From NCBI GenBank assembly GCA_020723325.1, contig DYJD01000028.1:32788-96787 (forward strand): 64,000 bases of DNA. Direction: 5' to 3'. The stretch comes from Desulfosudis oleivorans (GTDB lineage: Bacteria; Desulfobacterota; Desulfobacteria; Desulfobacterales; SURF-7). The notes below the pieces were generated by a model, which saw nothing but the letters and a program-made list of their open reading frames with translations, did not search any database and had not been told where the DNA came from. Positions 1 through 8,069 of the stretch are shown in pieces. Position 1 is the stretch's first letter. Each line of letters starts with the position of its first letter. The translations under genes and the position numbers were made by a program.

Positions 1-282
1 CATAAAACCATGAAACCGGCAGGGAATTTTGAGTTTTCGGAACAGGGCCATGGCTAAAGAGGTTTTGGTGTTGCATTGGCCGTAACCATCCTGCAGGATG
101 CGGGAGGCGCGGCTATCATCGGATTCATTGTATCCAAAAACGATTTCATTTTGAACAAAATCATATACGGCCTGGATTTTGGCAAACAGGTCTCGTTCCG
201 TCCAGTCTCTTCCTTTGATCAGCTTGTTGAAAACCGGTTGATGAAAATCCAGAATTGGTGTTTCTTGAAGGTAGTTCTTCAT
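1..282 (-). CDS. Transglutaminase-like superfamily protein (partial, C-terminus beyond window)
   Basis: An open minus-strand frame starts at ATG 280-282 and runs off the left edge after 94 codons. A strong ribosome site (AGGAGG) lies about 8 bases upstream of the ATG. The protein carries the transglutaminase-like cysteine motif ILQDGYGQCNTKTSLAMAL, in which the Cys would be the nucleophile, followed by FRKLKIPCRFHGF. The catalytic His/Asp part would lie outside the window. Members of this family are papain-fold proteases or amidases; the substrate is not visible here. A second member of the superfamily lies at 14700-15413. The plus-strand open frame over the same bases is a shadow. Confidence 0.75.
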   Translation of the reverse strand, partial: MKNYLQETPILDFHQPVFNKLIKGRDWTERDLFAKIQAVYDFVQNEIVFGYNESDDSRASRILQDGYGQCNTKTSLAMALFRKLKIPCRFHGFM

Positions 283-368
283 TGTCTAATCCTCCTGACA
301 GTTTTTGTTTAAATTCCAAGCCAGCATTCACATTATTCCCGAAATGCCGGCAAGATGCTCAAAATTTA

Positions 369-1151
369 TCAGGCAGGACAGAAGATCGCTTGAACGAACT
401 GGTCATTTTTGAAAATATCTGAGGGCGCAAAACCGAACATCAAACGGAAGGTGCGGCTGAGATGGGCTGAGTCGGCAAAACCCGCGGCATGGGCCGCCTC
501 GGTGAAAGAGACGCCGGATAAGATGATTTTCACAGCCTGAATCAATCGCAACCAGCGCAAATACGGGCGCATGGGGATGCCGATGTTCTCCTTGAAAAGA
601 TGAATCAGGCGGGTTTCGGAAAGGGCGAGTTCAGCGGCCAGGAGCTTGGCGGAAAGGATTTTGGTTTCCATTTCCTCCATCAGTTTCAGGGCTTTTTGGA
701 TCCGGCCATCCATGGATAGCGGTGTGCTCTTTACAAATCCCAAGGAAGACAGGATCTGAACATAAGCTTGTTTTGCCAGGTCGCAGTTCAACTGCCCCTT
801 GGCCGATACGGAAAAGGCCGGGTTTACCTGCCGTGGATCAATGCGCGTTCCAAGGTCGGCCATGGGTGCTTGGGCCAGGAAGATGTTGGTCAAGTAGGCC
901 CCTGGGGCGGATTCCGGTTCGATCAGCAAGAGGATATGACGGCCATAGGCGCCGTAAAATTGATGGGGGATATCTGAAGCAAGCAGGGTGGCGCTGTATG
1001 CCCCGGATTCGGATTCCAGCGTCAGGTGGAAGGGTTCATCCAGGGCCAGGCAGAGCTGGATGGCATGATGCTGATGCCGGCTGTTGTCCTTCAAACTGCC
1101 GATAAACAGGGCAATCCCATTCCAGAAAAACAAGCGTGAAAATTCGGCCAT
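369..1151 (-). CDS. AraC family transcriptional regulator
   Basis: 260 aa. The N-terminal half resembles the small cupin-like sensing region of AraC-type regulators (HQHHAIQLCLAL near residue 27). The C-terminal ~100 residues form the double helix-turn-helix: first HTH around LLAAELALSETRLIHLFKE, second around SFTEAAHAAGFADSAHLSRT, ending in the typical FRLMFGFAPSD. It is transcribed away from the DUF1499 lipoprotein gene, with a 248-base AT-rich gap between them that may hold promoters for both. The ligand and target genes cannot be told from the sequence. Two plus-strand open frames inside it are shadows. Confidence 0.9.
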   Translation of the reverse strand: MAEFSRLFFWNGIALFIGSLKDNSRHQHHAIQLCLALDEPFHLTLESESGAYSATLLASDIPHQFYGAYGRHILLLIEPESAPGAYLTNIFLAQAPMADLGTRIDPRQVNPAFSVSAKGQLNCDLAKQAYVQILSSLGFVKSTPLSMDGRIQKALKLMEEMETKILSAKLLAAELALSETRLIHLFKENIGIPMRPYLRWLRLIQAVKIILSGVSFTEAAHAAGFADSAHLSRTFRLMFGFAPSDIFKNDQFVQAIFCPA

Positions 1152-1291
1152 GGCGTTTTACAAACAGTCTTTCCAAAGGGTCAAGGGGTGAATAAAGTCC
1201 CAGCCGGATAACTGCATATGCAAATTTTGGCATAGGCCCATCATAATATAATTGTGCGTCCAAAACAAAAGATAAGTTTACAATTATTGAC

Positions 1292-1318
1292 TTGACATTT
1301 GATGTTTTAAAATAATAT
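1292..1318 (+). promoter_or_regulatory. Possible sigma-70 promoter upstream of DUF1499/ohrR operon
   Basis: TTGACA at 1292-1297 and TAATAT at 1313-1318 (15-base spacer, shorter than ideal) lie in the AT-rich gap before the lipoprotein gene. An inverted pair ATTGT-AC-ACAAT at 1317-1328 overlaps the end of the -10 element and could be an operator for the MarR/OhrR protein encoded in the same operon. Both are read by eye and weak. Confidence 0.35.
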
Positions 1319-1399
1319 TGTACACAATTAATTTGGATACGATATAAAACGGCTTGATGGTTTTTCCGGCCGGAATAAATGTAGAAAGGATTGATGTAA

Positions 1400-1837
1400 A
1401 TGAATAGACCATTTTTTTTAACTGTTTGCACCATGATATTGGCGGGCTGTGCCGGGACCCAGCCCAAAAATATCGGCGTTCACAAAGGCCGCCTGAATCC
1501 TTGTCCCAATAAGCCCAATTGCGTTATCAGCGATGTGAAGGACACGGATCATTATATCGAACCCATCCGATACTCCGGCGATTACAAGACCGCCTTGGCA
1601 CGCTTGAAAACCGTGGTGACTTCTTTTAAAAGAACGCGCATCGTCACGGAAGAGGAACGCTATCTCCATGTGGAATTCACCTCGTTGATTTTTCGATTTG
1701 TGGACGATGTGGAATTTCTTATCACCGCTGAAGGGGACATCCAAGTTCGTTCCGCCTCCCGGGTCGGTTATTCTGATTTGGGGGTCAATCGAAAACGCAT
1801 TGAAGCCATCCGTGCGCGGTTTGCGGAAGCGCGGTGA
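1400..1837 (+). CDS. DUF1499 family lipoprotein
   Basis: 145 aa. It starts with a short signal peptide ending in a lipobox (ILAGC, Cys at residue 16), so it should be lipid-anchored. The body matches the DUF1499 pattern: an early CPNKPNCVISD segment, then alternating strands with a HVEFTSLIFRFVDDVEF core and an RSASRVGYSDLGVNRKRIEAI ending, which is highly typical of the family. Function of DUF1499 is unknown. It is 30 bases upstream of the MarR/OhrR gene and probably the first gene of that operon. The minus-strand frame in the same place is a shadow. Confidence 0.8.
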   Translation: MNRPFFLTVCTMILAGCAGTQPKNIGVHKGRLNPCPNKPNCVISDVKDTDHYIEPIRYSGDYKTALARLKTVVTSFKRTRIVTEEERYLHVEFTSLIFRFVDDVEFLITAEGDIQVRSASRVGYSDLGVNRKRIEAIRARFAEAR

Positions 1838-1867
1838 TGGATTTATGAATGCTGCCGGAGAAGGCCG

Positions 1868-2344
1868 ATGAACCGCGATGAACTGCTGCGTCTGGACAAT
1901 CAGCTTTGTTTTTTACTTTATGCCGCTTCCCGCATGATCGCCGGGTTATACCGACCCTTGCTGGATAAGCTCGGCATCACTTATCCCCAATACCTGGTGA
2001 TGCTGGTGTTGTGGGAACATGGAGACCTTTCAGTGGGTGAAATCGGCACCCGCCTGCACCTGGATTCCGGAACACTCACTCCATTATTGAAGCGTTTGGA
2101 AAAACAGGAATTGATTCAACGGAGTCGCTCCCTGGAAGATGAGCGCAGGGTTATGATCCGTTTAACCGACACCGGCGCGGCCATGAAAGCATCGGCTTAC
2201 AGCATTCCGGAAACCTTGATCTGCAATACCGGTATGAGTATGGCCCAATACCGAACATTGAAAGGGGAATTGGGAAAATTGTTCGACCAACTCAAGCAAG
2301 TCAAATCTTGCGCAAAGGAGCCTGGGAATCATGAAAACCTTTAG
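1868..2344 (+). CDS. ohrR: MarR family regulator, OhrR-type organic peroxide sensor
   Basis: 158 aa. The N-terminus ([12 protein letters not shown], then [20 protein letters not shown]) closely follows OhrR of Bacillus and Xanthomonas. The reactive Cys is C14, with Tyr28 and Tyr39 in the positions that bind the oxidised Cys in OhrR. The winged helix ([31 protein letters not shown]) is intact. A second Cys at 119 lies 105 residues after C14, the same spacing as in two-cysteine OhrR proteins, so a disulfide switch is likely. No ohr peroxidase gene is seen in the window. The stop overlaps the following TPR gene by 14 bases, suggesting coupled translation. Confidence 0.85.
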   Translation: MNRDELLRLDNQLCFLLYAASRMIAGLYRPLLDKLGITYPQYLVMLVLWEHGDLSVGEIGTRLHLDSGTLTPLLKRLEKQELIQRSRSLEDERRVMIRLTDTGAAMKASAYSIPETLICNTGMSMAQYRTLKGELGKLFDQLKQVKSCAKEPGNHENL

Positions 2345-3578
2345 AAATATGCTTGGACCATCTATTCCGTGGACCGGCTTGGTCTTAATCTGCTTATGGA
2401 TCATGCTGTCCGGACAGATAGTGGCGGCAGAGTCCCCACCGGGGGACATGGAGGCCCAACTGTTAAGGGGCATTGAAATCAATTATGCCGGTGATTACGA
2501 CAAGGCTTTTTCGGTTTTCAAGGATCTGGAAGATGCTGCGCCGGATCATCCGGCCGGCGCATTTTACCAGGCTTCGGTCCTGTTCTGGAAGAACAGTCTG
2601 GACCCCAATAACCCGCGCTTTGACAATCAAATTCAAGTGTTGCTGGAGCGGGCCATGGCCTTGTCCCAGAAACGCCTGGAAAAGCAGGCCGACGACCCTG
2701 AGGCCCTGCATTATTTAGGACTTGCCTATACCTATCTGGGCCGGATGGATGCCCACCGGGGCAGGCTTTACGCCGGCGGCGTCAAGGGTGAAACCGGCCG
2801 AAAATATCTGGAAAAAGCCATGCATCTTTCCCGCTGCAGCGCCCCGTTACAGGACAAGCAAGCTGCGGAGGCTTCCATGGTGTGTGAAGATATTCAGTTT
2901 CCCTACGGGGCCTATGTCTATTTTGCCGGGCGTCTGCCGCGGCTTTTGCGCATGTTTAATTTTCTTTGGTTCATTCCCCAAGGCGCCAGCGACGCAGGCA
3001 TCATTGCCCTGGAACGGGCCCGGCAAAACAGCCGATTGCACCATTGGGGCGCCACCCACTTGCTGGCCAATATTTATGCCTTTCTGGAGCCCGGCAAGAC
3101 AAGTGCGGCCCTGGCTTTATCAACAGAACTGGTCCAACGTTTTCCCGACAACCCGACCATCGCATTGCAGCAGGCGCGCCTGTTGCTGCTCAATGGAAAA
3201 TATGAAGAGGCCTATACCCTGACCCAGTCCATCCTGAACAAGGTCCGGGCCGGCCGGCTGAATTATGATGACTGGGTTCTTAACGGAGCCCGGCTGCTTG
3301 TATCTGAAATCGATATCTACAAAGGCCGAATACAGACATCGACAACCACCCTCGCCGAAATAGAATCCACAGCCGCACCGGAGATAACCGCCGCCCTTTC
3401 GCCTCAAATTTTATTGCTGAAGGGCATGATCGAAGACCTTCGGGGCCTGCGACAAGAAGCCATCCGGTACTACAAGGCCGTACTCAATCAGCAGGAACGC
3501 TTTCGCAACCGGATTGCGGAAAAGGAAGCCCAACGGCGAATTGATCAGGCTTTTTCCCTGGGACTGCCGCTGAAATAG
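2331..3578 (+). CDS. Secreted TPR-repeat protein
   Basis: 415 aa. An N-terminal hydrophobic stretch (WTGLVLICLWIMLSGQIVAA) is a signal peptide or anchor, then helical TPR-like repeats follow: residues ~45-80 (GIEINYAGDYDKAFSVFKDL), ~120-170 (EALHYLGLAYTYLGRMDAH) and ~250-390 (LANIYAFLEPGKTSAAL; LLLLNGKYEEAYTL; MIEDLRGLRQEAIRYYKAVL). TPR proteins act as interaction scaffolds; no enzymatic motif is seen. It overlaps the ohrR-like gene and is likely co-transcribed with it. The partner or process cannot be named. Confidence 0.7.
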   Translation: MKTFRNMLGPSIPWTGLVLICLWIMLSGQIVAAESPPGDMEAQLLRGIEINYAGDYDKAFSVFKDLEDAAPDHPAGAFYQASVLFWKNSLDPNNPRFDNQIQVLLERAMALSQKRLEKQADDPEALHYLGLAYTYLGRMDAHRGRLYAGGVKGETGRKYLEKAMHLSRCSAPLQDKQAAEASMVCEDIQFPYGAYVYFAGRLPRLLRMFNFLWFIPQGASDAGIIALERARQNSRLHHWGATHLLANIYAFLEPGKTSAALALSTELVQRFPDNPTIALQQARLLLLNGKYEEAYTLTQSILNKVRAGRLNYDDWVLNGARLLVSEIDIYKGRIQTSTTTLAEIESTAAPEITAALSPQILLLKGMIEDLRGLRQEAIRYYKAVLNQQERFRNRIAEKEAQRRIDQAFSLGLPLK

Positions 3579-3617
3579 GTCCTGCTCCAGAGATTCCAAT
3601 TTTTGAACCTTGACTTT

Positions 3618-3646
3618 GATGCAAAATTACTTTACATTTTTGCATC
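3618..3646. repeat. 9-bp perfect inverted repeat abutting the ATPase start codon
   Basis: GATGCAAAA (3618-3626) and TTTTGCATC (3638-3646) are exact inverted copies 11 bases apart, and the right arm ends directly before the ATG at 3647. No Shine-Dalgarno is present in between. It may be a binding site for an operator protein (possibly autoregulation of the AAA/DUF4143 gene) or a structure affecting initiation. Confidence 0.6.
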
Positions 3647-4816
3647 ATGTTTACACGAATTGTAAATCTTCCCGATAAGCGCTCCTTTTTTCTTTTCGGT
3701 CCTCGTCAGACCGGAAAAACATCTCTGATCCAAGCCAGGTTCAGCGAGGATGCTTGGACGGTGAATCTCCTTCATGGAGAGGAATACAGCCGCTATGCCA
3801 AACAGCCGTCCCAATATCGGCTGGATGCGGCCGAAAAGATCAGAAGGGAAAATACCCGCAGGTTCATCATCGATGAGGTACAGCGGATCCCGGAACTCTT
3901 GAATGAAGTGCATGCCCTAATGGAAAAATATTCTGACCGGCAGTTCATCCTGCTGGGTTCCAGCGCTCGCAAGCTCAAGCGCGGTGGAGCTAACCTGTTG
4001 GCCGGAAGAGCAGTCCAGAGGTTCCTATTCCCACTTACATGTATGGAATTGGGTGAGAGCTTCAAGCTGGATGAGGCTTTGCGCTTTGGAAGCCTTCCCC
4101 CGCTCTTTTCTCAATCCGATGCGGAAAAACAGGATACCCTCAATACCTATACCGAAACCTATCTGCGTGAAGAAATCCAGATGGAGGGATTGGTTCGTAA
4201 TTTAGGAGGTTTTTACCGCTTTTTGGAAATTGCCGCTGCAGCTTCCGGCGAACTTCTCAACTTTTCCAGCCTTGCCAGAGATTGTCGATTGCCTGTGCGG
4301 ACCGTGCAGTCCTATTATGAAATTCTCGAAGACACCCTTATCGGTTTTCGACTCCAACCCTGGATGAAGAGTGCGCGCAAACGGATGGTGGCCCACCCGA
4401 AGTTCTATTTTTTTGATACTGGTGTGACCAATGCCCTCAATCGACGCTTAACCGCTCCCCCTGATCCACGTTTGGCCGGGCGTCTTTTTGAACAGCTTCT
4501 TGTTCTCGAACTTAATCGCCATTTGCACTATGCCGGTTCGGAAACACGGGTGTTTTTCTGGCGCACCAATACGGGTGCAGAAGTAGACTTGGTGTTGGAG
4601 CGACATGGTCAGTTGATCGGCGCCTATGAAATTAAATCTACAATGGAAGTCAGCGGCAATGATTTTTCCGGACTACGATCCTTTCGCAACGATAATCCCA
4701 CAGTCCCGCTTTTTGTCGTCTATCGCGGGGAACATCCATTCCAGATCAATGGTATTAGCGTGGTCCCTTGGCAGACATTTTTAGAAGAGATGAGCAAAGG
4801 GTTCTTAAAGCTATGA
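3647..4816 (+). CDS. ATP-binding protein, AAA_14 plus DUF4143
   Basis: 389 aa. Walker A is at residues 18-25 (GPRQTGKT) and Walker B at about 73-77 (FIIDEVQ), followed by a sensor-like stretch FILLGSSARKLKRGGANLLAGR. The C-terminal ~190 residues match DUF4143, with the nuclease-like strand pattern FFWRTNTGAEVDLVLE and AYEIKST (a PD-(D/E)xK-like D...ExK arrangement). Such genes are widespread, often mobile or toxin-like singletons of unknown role. No ribosome site precedes the ATG; an inverted repeat does. The stop overlaps the start of the next gene (ATGA). Confidence 0.85.
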   Translation: MFTRIVNLPDKRSFFLFGPRQTGKTSLIQARFSEDAWTVNLLHGEEYSRYAKQPSQYRLDAAEKIRRENTRRFIIDEVQRIPELLNEVHALMEKYSDRQFILLGSSARKLKRGGANLLAGRAVQRFLFPLTCMELGESFKLDEALRFGSLPPLFSQSDAEKQDTLNTYTETYLREEIQMEGLVRNLGGFYRFLEIAAAASGELLNFSSLARDCRLPVRTVQSYYEILEDTLIGFRLQPWMKSARKRMVAHPKFYFFDTGVTNALNRRLTAPPDPRLAGRLFEQLLVLELNRHLHYAGSETRVFFWRTNTGAEVDLVLERHGQLIGAYEIKSTMEVSGNDFSGLRSFRNDNPTVPLFVVYRGEHPFQINGISVVPWQTFLEEMSKGFLKL

Positions 4817-5781
4817 AAGAGATTTTTAGCACAGTATTACTAATTTTCTTAATGCCGGGAACCGCTTTTTCAAAAGTATCACATCCACCAACATATAATG
4901 AGATAAAAAAGTGTTACAAATCGGAAGTGAATTGTGAGGATTTAGAAGAAGCGAAAAATTACACAGTAAAGGAAGTAAAAAAACTATATCAACAAATGGA
5001 TTATCGCTTTGATATTTCATTGGCAATAAAATCGTTTCATGATGGAGATATGCACCCACTTTGGAAGGCAACTCAAAAATATCGCGATAAACCAGAAGTG
5101 CATGCGGTATTCATAGCTGGTATCCTTTCTGATTATAACAGTGATGAGAAAATTAAGAAAAATATATCGGATTTTCCGGGCATAGATGAACAAATCATAT
5201 TGTTTAAGCTTGTCGATCCTGACAATTCACTTCCTCATTATTTTCAAGCCTACTATTTTTTTTTAAACAACAACTATGCTGAAGCAAAAAGATCTCTAGA
5301 AATGGCAGAAAAAAAGCCGGATTTTCGAGTGTATACCCATAAATTTATCGAACACTCTGTTGCGACCTCAAAATTCTTGAACTATCCGAAATTTCTGGCT
5401 ATGGATATCGGTATTAAAATCGCGATAACCGGAGTAAGGCCATATGTATTTAAAAAACTCGGTGATCAAATTGATAAGAACTGTGACAATCCACAGCGAG
5501 CGAATAGTCTTAAGATATTAGGAGAAAGGCTTAGTAATAGTTGTATTATGGGGATAACAAAAATCATTGGATACAGAATCCTTTTTCAAGCGAGCCCAAC
5601 AAATAGCATAGAAGCAAATACTTATAATGCTAAATGCAAAGAAATAATTTCATTAAGTGAACAATTCAAAGAAAAAAGCGCAGATTTTTCAGAAGAACAA
5701 CTTGTTAAATTTTTTGATGATGTGGTAAAAACAAATGAAGTAAACGCAATGAAAAAAGCAATGGGAATTCTGCAAAAATAA
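4813..5781 (+). CDS. Hypothetical secreted protein, AT-rich gene
   Basis: 322 aa from the ATG at 4813, preferred over an upstream ATG because it begins a clean signal peptide (MKEIFSTVLLIFLMPGTAFS) and overlaps the previous stop as ATGA. The mature protein is Lys/Asp-rich and helical, with TPR-like segments (YYFFLNNNYAEAKRSLEMAEKK) and four Cys in the last 100 residues. I do not recognise the family. The gene is clearly more AT-rich than its neighbours, pointing to acquisition by transfer together with, or beside, the AAA/DUF4143 gene. Confidence 0.6.
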   Translation: MKEIFSTVLLIFLMPGTAFSKVSHPPTYNEIKKCYKSEVNCEDLEEAKNYTVKEVKKLYQQMDYRFDISLAIKSFHDGDMHPLWKATQKYRDKPEVHAVFIAGILSDYNSDEKIKKNISDFPGIDEQIILFKLVDPDNSLPHYFQAYYFFLNNNYAEAKRSLEMAEKKPDFRVYTHKFIEHSVATSKFLNYPKFLAMDIGIKIAITGVRPYVFKKLGDQIDKNCDNPQRANSLKILGERLSNSCIMGITKIIGYRILFQASPTNSIEANTYNAKCKEIISLSEQFKEKSADFSEEQLVKFFDDVVKTNEVNAMKKAMGILQK

Positions 5782-5838
5782 ATAATTGCTAATGCACCTT
5801 TTCTCAGGGAAGTATGCAAAAATATATTTAACCACCCG

Positions 5839-5872
5839 CTTCGCTGAAGTAAGCGAAGTTCACGAAGTTTTT
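5839..5872 (+). terminator. Possible rho-independent terminator
   Basis: CTTCGCT (5839-5845) and AGCGAAG (5852-5858) can form a 7-bp stem with a 6-base loop; a T run follows at 5868-5872. The gap between stem and T run makes this a weak call. It lies between the AT-rich gene and the metallo-beta-lactamase-fold gene. Confidence 0.35.
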
Positions 5873-5929
5873 CAATAAAATACTTGCCCAACTGTCAGTA
5901 AAACGAAAAGTGTGAAAGGAGGTCCCGGT

Positions 5930-6667
5930 ATGAAAACCATCGGTTGTCTATTAATCTGCTTTGTTATGGTTTCCGGTATGGCCGGCGCGGTTCATGCAAA
6001 ATTTGAGACAGATGTCATCCAGACCACCACCGGCGACTTGAAAATTACCTTCATCGGCCACGGCACTCTGATGTTTCAGTTTGATGGCCGGACCATCCAT
6101 GTGGATCCTTTTGGGCAATTGGCGGACTTCGGCCAATTGCCCAAGGCGGATCTGGTATTGATCACCCATGAGCATTTCGATCACCTGGACTCCAATGCCT
6201 TGGCCAAGGTGCGCACGGAAAAAACTACCCTGGTATTAAATGAAGCTGCCGCCAAGCAAGTGACCGGCGGTACGCTCATGAAAAACGGCGATCAGCAGAC
6301 CATCCAGGGAATTCCCATTGAAGCGGTGCCGGCCTACAACATCATTCACCTGCGGGACGGCAAAAATCCATTTCATCCCAAGGGCAGCGGCAACGGTTAT
6401 GTCCTCACCTTGGGCGGCAAGCGGGTCTATGTGGCCGGAGACACGGAAAACATACCGGAGATGAAGAACCTTCGGAACATCGATATCGCCTTCTTGCCCA
6501 TGAACCTGCCCTACACCATGACCCCGGAAATGACCGCCGCCGCTGCCTTGTCTTTCAAGCCGAAAATTCTATATCCGTATCATTTCGGTGAAACTGACAC
6601 GAATCAACTTATCCGTTTGCTCAAGGATCAGCCGGAGATCGAAGTGCGCATCCGGGCCATGAAATAA
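5930..6667 (+). CDS. Metallo-beta-lactamase-fold metal-dependent hydrolase, exported
   Basis: 245 aa from the ATG at 5930, chosen because AAGGAGG lies 7 bases upstream and the protein then begins with a signal peptide (CLLICFVMVSGMAGAVHA). The fold is shown by GHGTLMFQFDGRTIHVDPF and the metal motif THEHFDHLD, then an Asp in VYVAGDTEN and a terminal His in YPYHFGETD. This pattern is that of the UlaG/YtkL-like branch rather than true beta-lactamases. The substrate is unknown. It probably forms an operon with the DUF5329 gene 17 bases downstream. Confidence 0.85.
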   Translation: MKTIGCLLICFVMVSGMAGAVHAKFETDVIQTTTGDLKITFIGHGTLMFQFDGRTIHVDPFGQLADFGQLPKADLVLITHEHFDHLDSNALAKVRTEKTTLVLNEAAAKQVTGGTLMKNGDQQTIQGIPIEAVPAYNIIHLRDGKNPFHPKGSGNGYVLTLGGKRVYVAGDTENIPEMKNLRNIDIAFLPMNLPYTMTPEMTAAAALSFKPKILYPYHFGETDTNQLIRLLKDQPEIEVRIRAMK

Positions 6668-6684
6668 TTTTCAGGGGAGTTCTT

Positions 6685-7077
6685 TTGAAAAGCATTCATG
6701 CAGCCATCGTTTTATTCTGTCTGCTCTTCCTCTTTGCATCAAGCGCAAGGTGCGATTGGAAGGAGGAAGAGCGGAAGATTCAATATCTCTTGCAGGAAGT
6801 GGCCAGGTTGGATGGGGTGTTCATCCGCAACGGGTTAGAGTATCCACCTGCGGAAGCTGCGGCTCATTTGAAAATGAAGCTGGAGAAGGCCATGGACAGT
6901 TGGTTTGCCCCGGATCAATCCCAATGGACAGCGGAAATGTTCATCGACCGGATCGCTTCCAAGTCTTCCATGTCCGGTGAACCCTATGCCATCAAATTCA
7001 AGGACGGCCGTACGGTTCCGGCCGGGGACTGGCTGCATGAACGGCTGAAAGCCTATCATGATAGGCCCATCAAATGA
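6685..7077 (+). CDS. DUF5329 family exported protein, TTG start
   Basis: 130 aa. The start is a TTG at 6685, supported by AGGGGAG about 5 bases upstream and an immediate signal peptide (IVLFCLLFLFASSARC). The core residues EEERKIQYLLQEVARLDGVF, FIRNGLEY, AAAHLKMKLEKA and IASKSSMSGEPY are the signature of DUF5329, a small periplasmic family without known function. The Cys closing the hydrophobic stretch (SSARC) could alternatively be a lipobox, but a poor one. Confidence 0.75.
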   Translation: MKSIHAAIVLFCLLFLFASSARCDWKEEERKIQYLLQEVARLDGVFIRNGLEYPPAEAAAHLKMKLEKAMDSWFAPDQSQWTAEMFIDRIASKSSMSGEPYAIKFKDGRTVPAGDWLHERLKAYHDRPIK

Positions 7078-7163
7078 ATCCTGCAAAAAAGAATTACTTT
7101 TTACTTTTTGACTGCCGCCTGATCCAATCCGAAAAGGATATTGCTTCCCTGAGGTAAGATTGA

Positions 7164-7182
7164 GGACGGCATCTTGCCGTCC
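7164..7182. repeat. 8-bp hairpin between convergent genes
   Basis: GGACGGCA-TCT-TGCCGTCC is a perfect 8-bp stem with a 3-base loop, between the convergent DUF5329 and vapC genes. There is no T tract on either side, so it is not a classical terminator. The sequence type is a common dispersed hairpin; it may stop transcription from either side or be a mobile repeat. Confidence 0.55.
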
Positions 7183-7235
7183 CATCTCTCAGATGCAGCT
7201 TTGTATGCCTGCGCCCGAATGGTTTCGATAACTTG

Positions 7236-7634
7236 TTATGCAGCCCAATCCTCAACTCTCAGTCCTTGAATCCTATGAAATTCTTTCGTGTTGTGTGTGA
7301 CCAATACCAGATTGTTGGCCATGGCGATGGAGGCAATCTGAAGGTCCCGCTCGCTGATGGGAGCTCCTTTTTTTTCCAGAGCAGACCGGATCAACCCGTA
7401 TTTCTTGGCTGCGGATTCATCAAATGGAAGAACATCCAGTTGCGAACAAATGCTTTCCAATTTTTTTATTCTTTGGCGTTTTTTGGATTCCGATCTTTCA
7501 ATTCCGTATAGAATTTCAGCCAGCGTTATCGTTGATATGCACAGATCGCACGGCCGGTACTGTTTCAAATGCTGAATGACTTTTTCATCACCACGCATCC
7601 AGTAGCTGACGATATTCGTATCCAGCATAAACAC
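7236..7634 (-). CDS. vapC: VapC-type PIN-domain toxin
   Basis: 132 aa, the normal length for VapC. PIN acidic residues are visible: D5 in MLDTN, E40 in ITLAEILYGIE, D97 in ISERDLQIA, and the final THNTKEF motif with N115 where the fourth ligand region lies. VapC toxins are Mg-dependent RNases that cut tRNA or rRNA. It follows its antitoxin by 14 bases, in the usual order (antitoxin first), and is convergent with the upstream DUF5329 gene. Confidence 0.92.
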   Translation of the reverse strand: MFMLDTNIVSYWMRGDEKVIQHLKQYRPCDLCISTITLAEILYGIERSESKKRQRIKKLESICSQLDVLPFDESAAKKYGLIRSALEKKGAPISERDLQIASIAMANNLVLVTHNTKEFHRIQGLRVEDWAA

Positions 7635-7648
7635 GAAAAGAGATCCTG

Positions 7649-7882
7649 TCAGTCGTCTAAATCAATTTTGGTTGTGGGCAGGGGAGGCGGAATTTCAAAT
7701 TCTGAATCTGTCGAAAATTTCGCCCAAAAGCCACGCGGCCACTCTGTTTTTTCAATGGGTTCCAGAATTATTTTTTTTCCAATTTTACTAATTTTGATTT
7801 TGTCGCCGGTAAAGCGAAATTCTTTGGGCAAGCGAACAGCCTGGGAGCGACCATTTTTAAAAATTTTTGCGGTGGTTTCCAT
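7649..7882 (-). CDS. vapB: VapB-type AbrB/SpoVT antitoxin
   Basis: 77 aa. The N-terminal swapped-hairpin DNA-binding domain is clear (TAKIFKNGRSQAVRLPKEFRF, then GDKIKISKIGKKIILEP). The C-terminal tail (WPRGFWAKFSTDSEFEIP) is the part that would wrap the VapC toxin. It is first in the operon and has a strong promoter with a palindromic operator upstream, consistent with conditional autorepression by the VapBC complex. Confidence 0.92.
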   Translation of the reverse strand: METTAKIFKNGRSQAVRLPKEFRFTGDKIKISKIGKKIILEPIEKTEWPRGFWAKFSTDSEFEIPPPLPTTKIDLDD

Positions 7883-7912
7883 TGATCTTGATCAGTCCTC
7901 GTAAATCGGCAA

Positions 7913-7951
7913 TGATATATATCAGTATATACCGCGTATAATTAAAGTCAA
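7913..7951 (-). promoter_or_regulatory. vapBC promoter and palindromic operator
   Basis: On the minus strand TTGACT (7951-7946) and TATACT (7929-7924) are separated by 16 bases, close to the sigma-70 consensus. The perfect 12-bp palindrome TGATATATATCA (7913-7924) begins at the last base of the -10 box, where a bound VapB/VapBC complex would block RNA polymerase. The vapB ATG is about 30 bases downstream. Confidence 0.65.
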
Positions 7952-8069
7952 TGGTTTTTATGAGAATCCTTTCGCATAATTTCAACTTGCATAGAGACTC
8001 CAATCATGACAAAACCAAACCCGTCCATTGGGGCGATGAATTCTGCTGATATACGCCAAAGGGGGAAGA

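Noticed and set aside
722..1105. Plus-strand frames inside the AraC gene
   Set aside because: Arg/Pro/Gly-rich shadow translations without ribosome sites.
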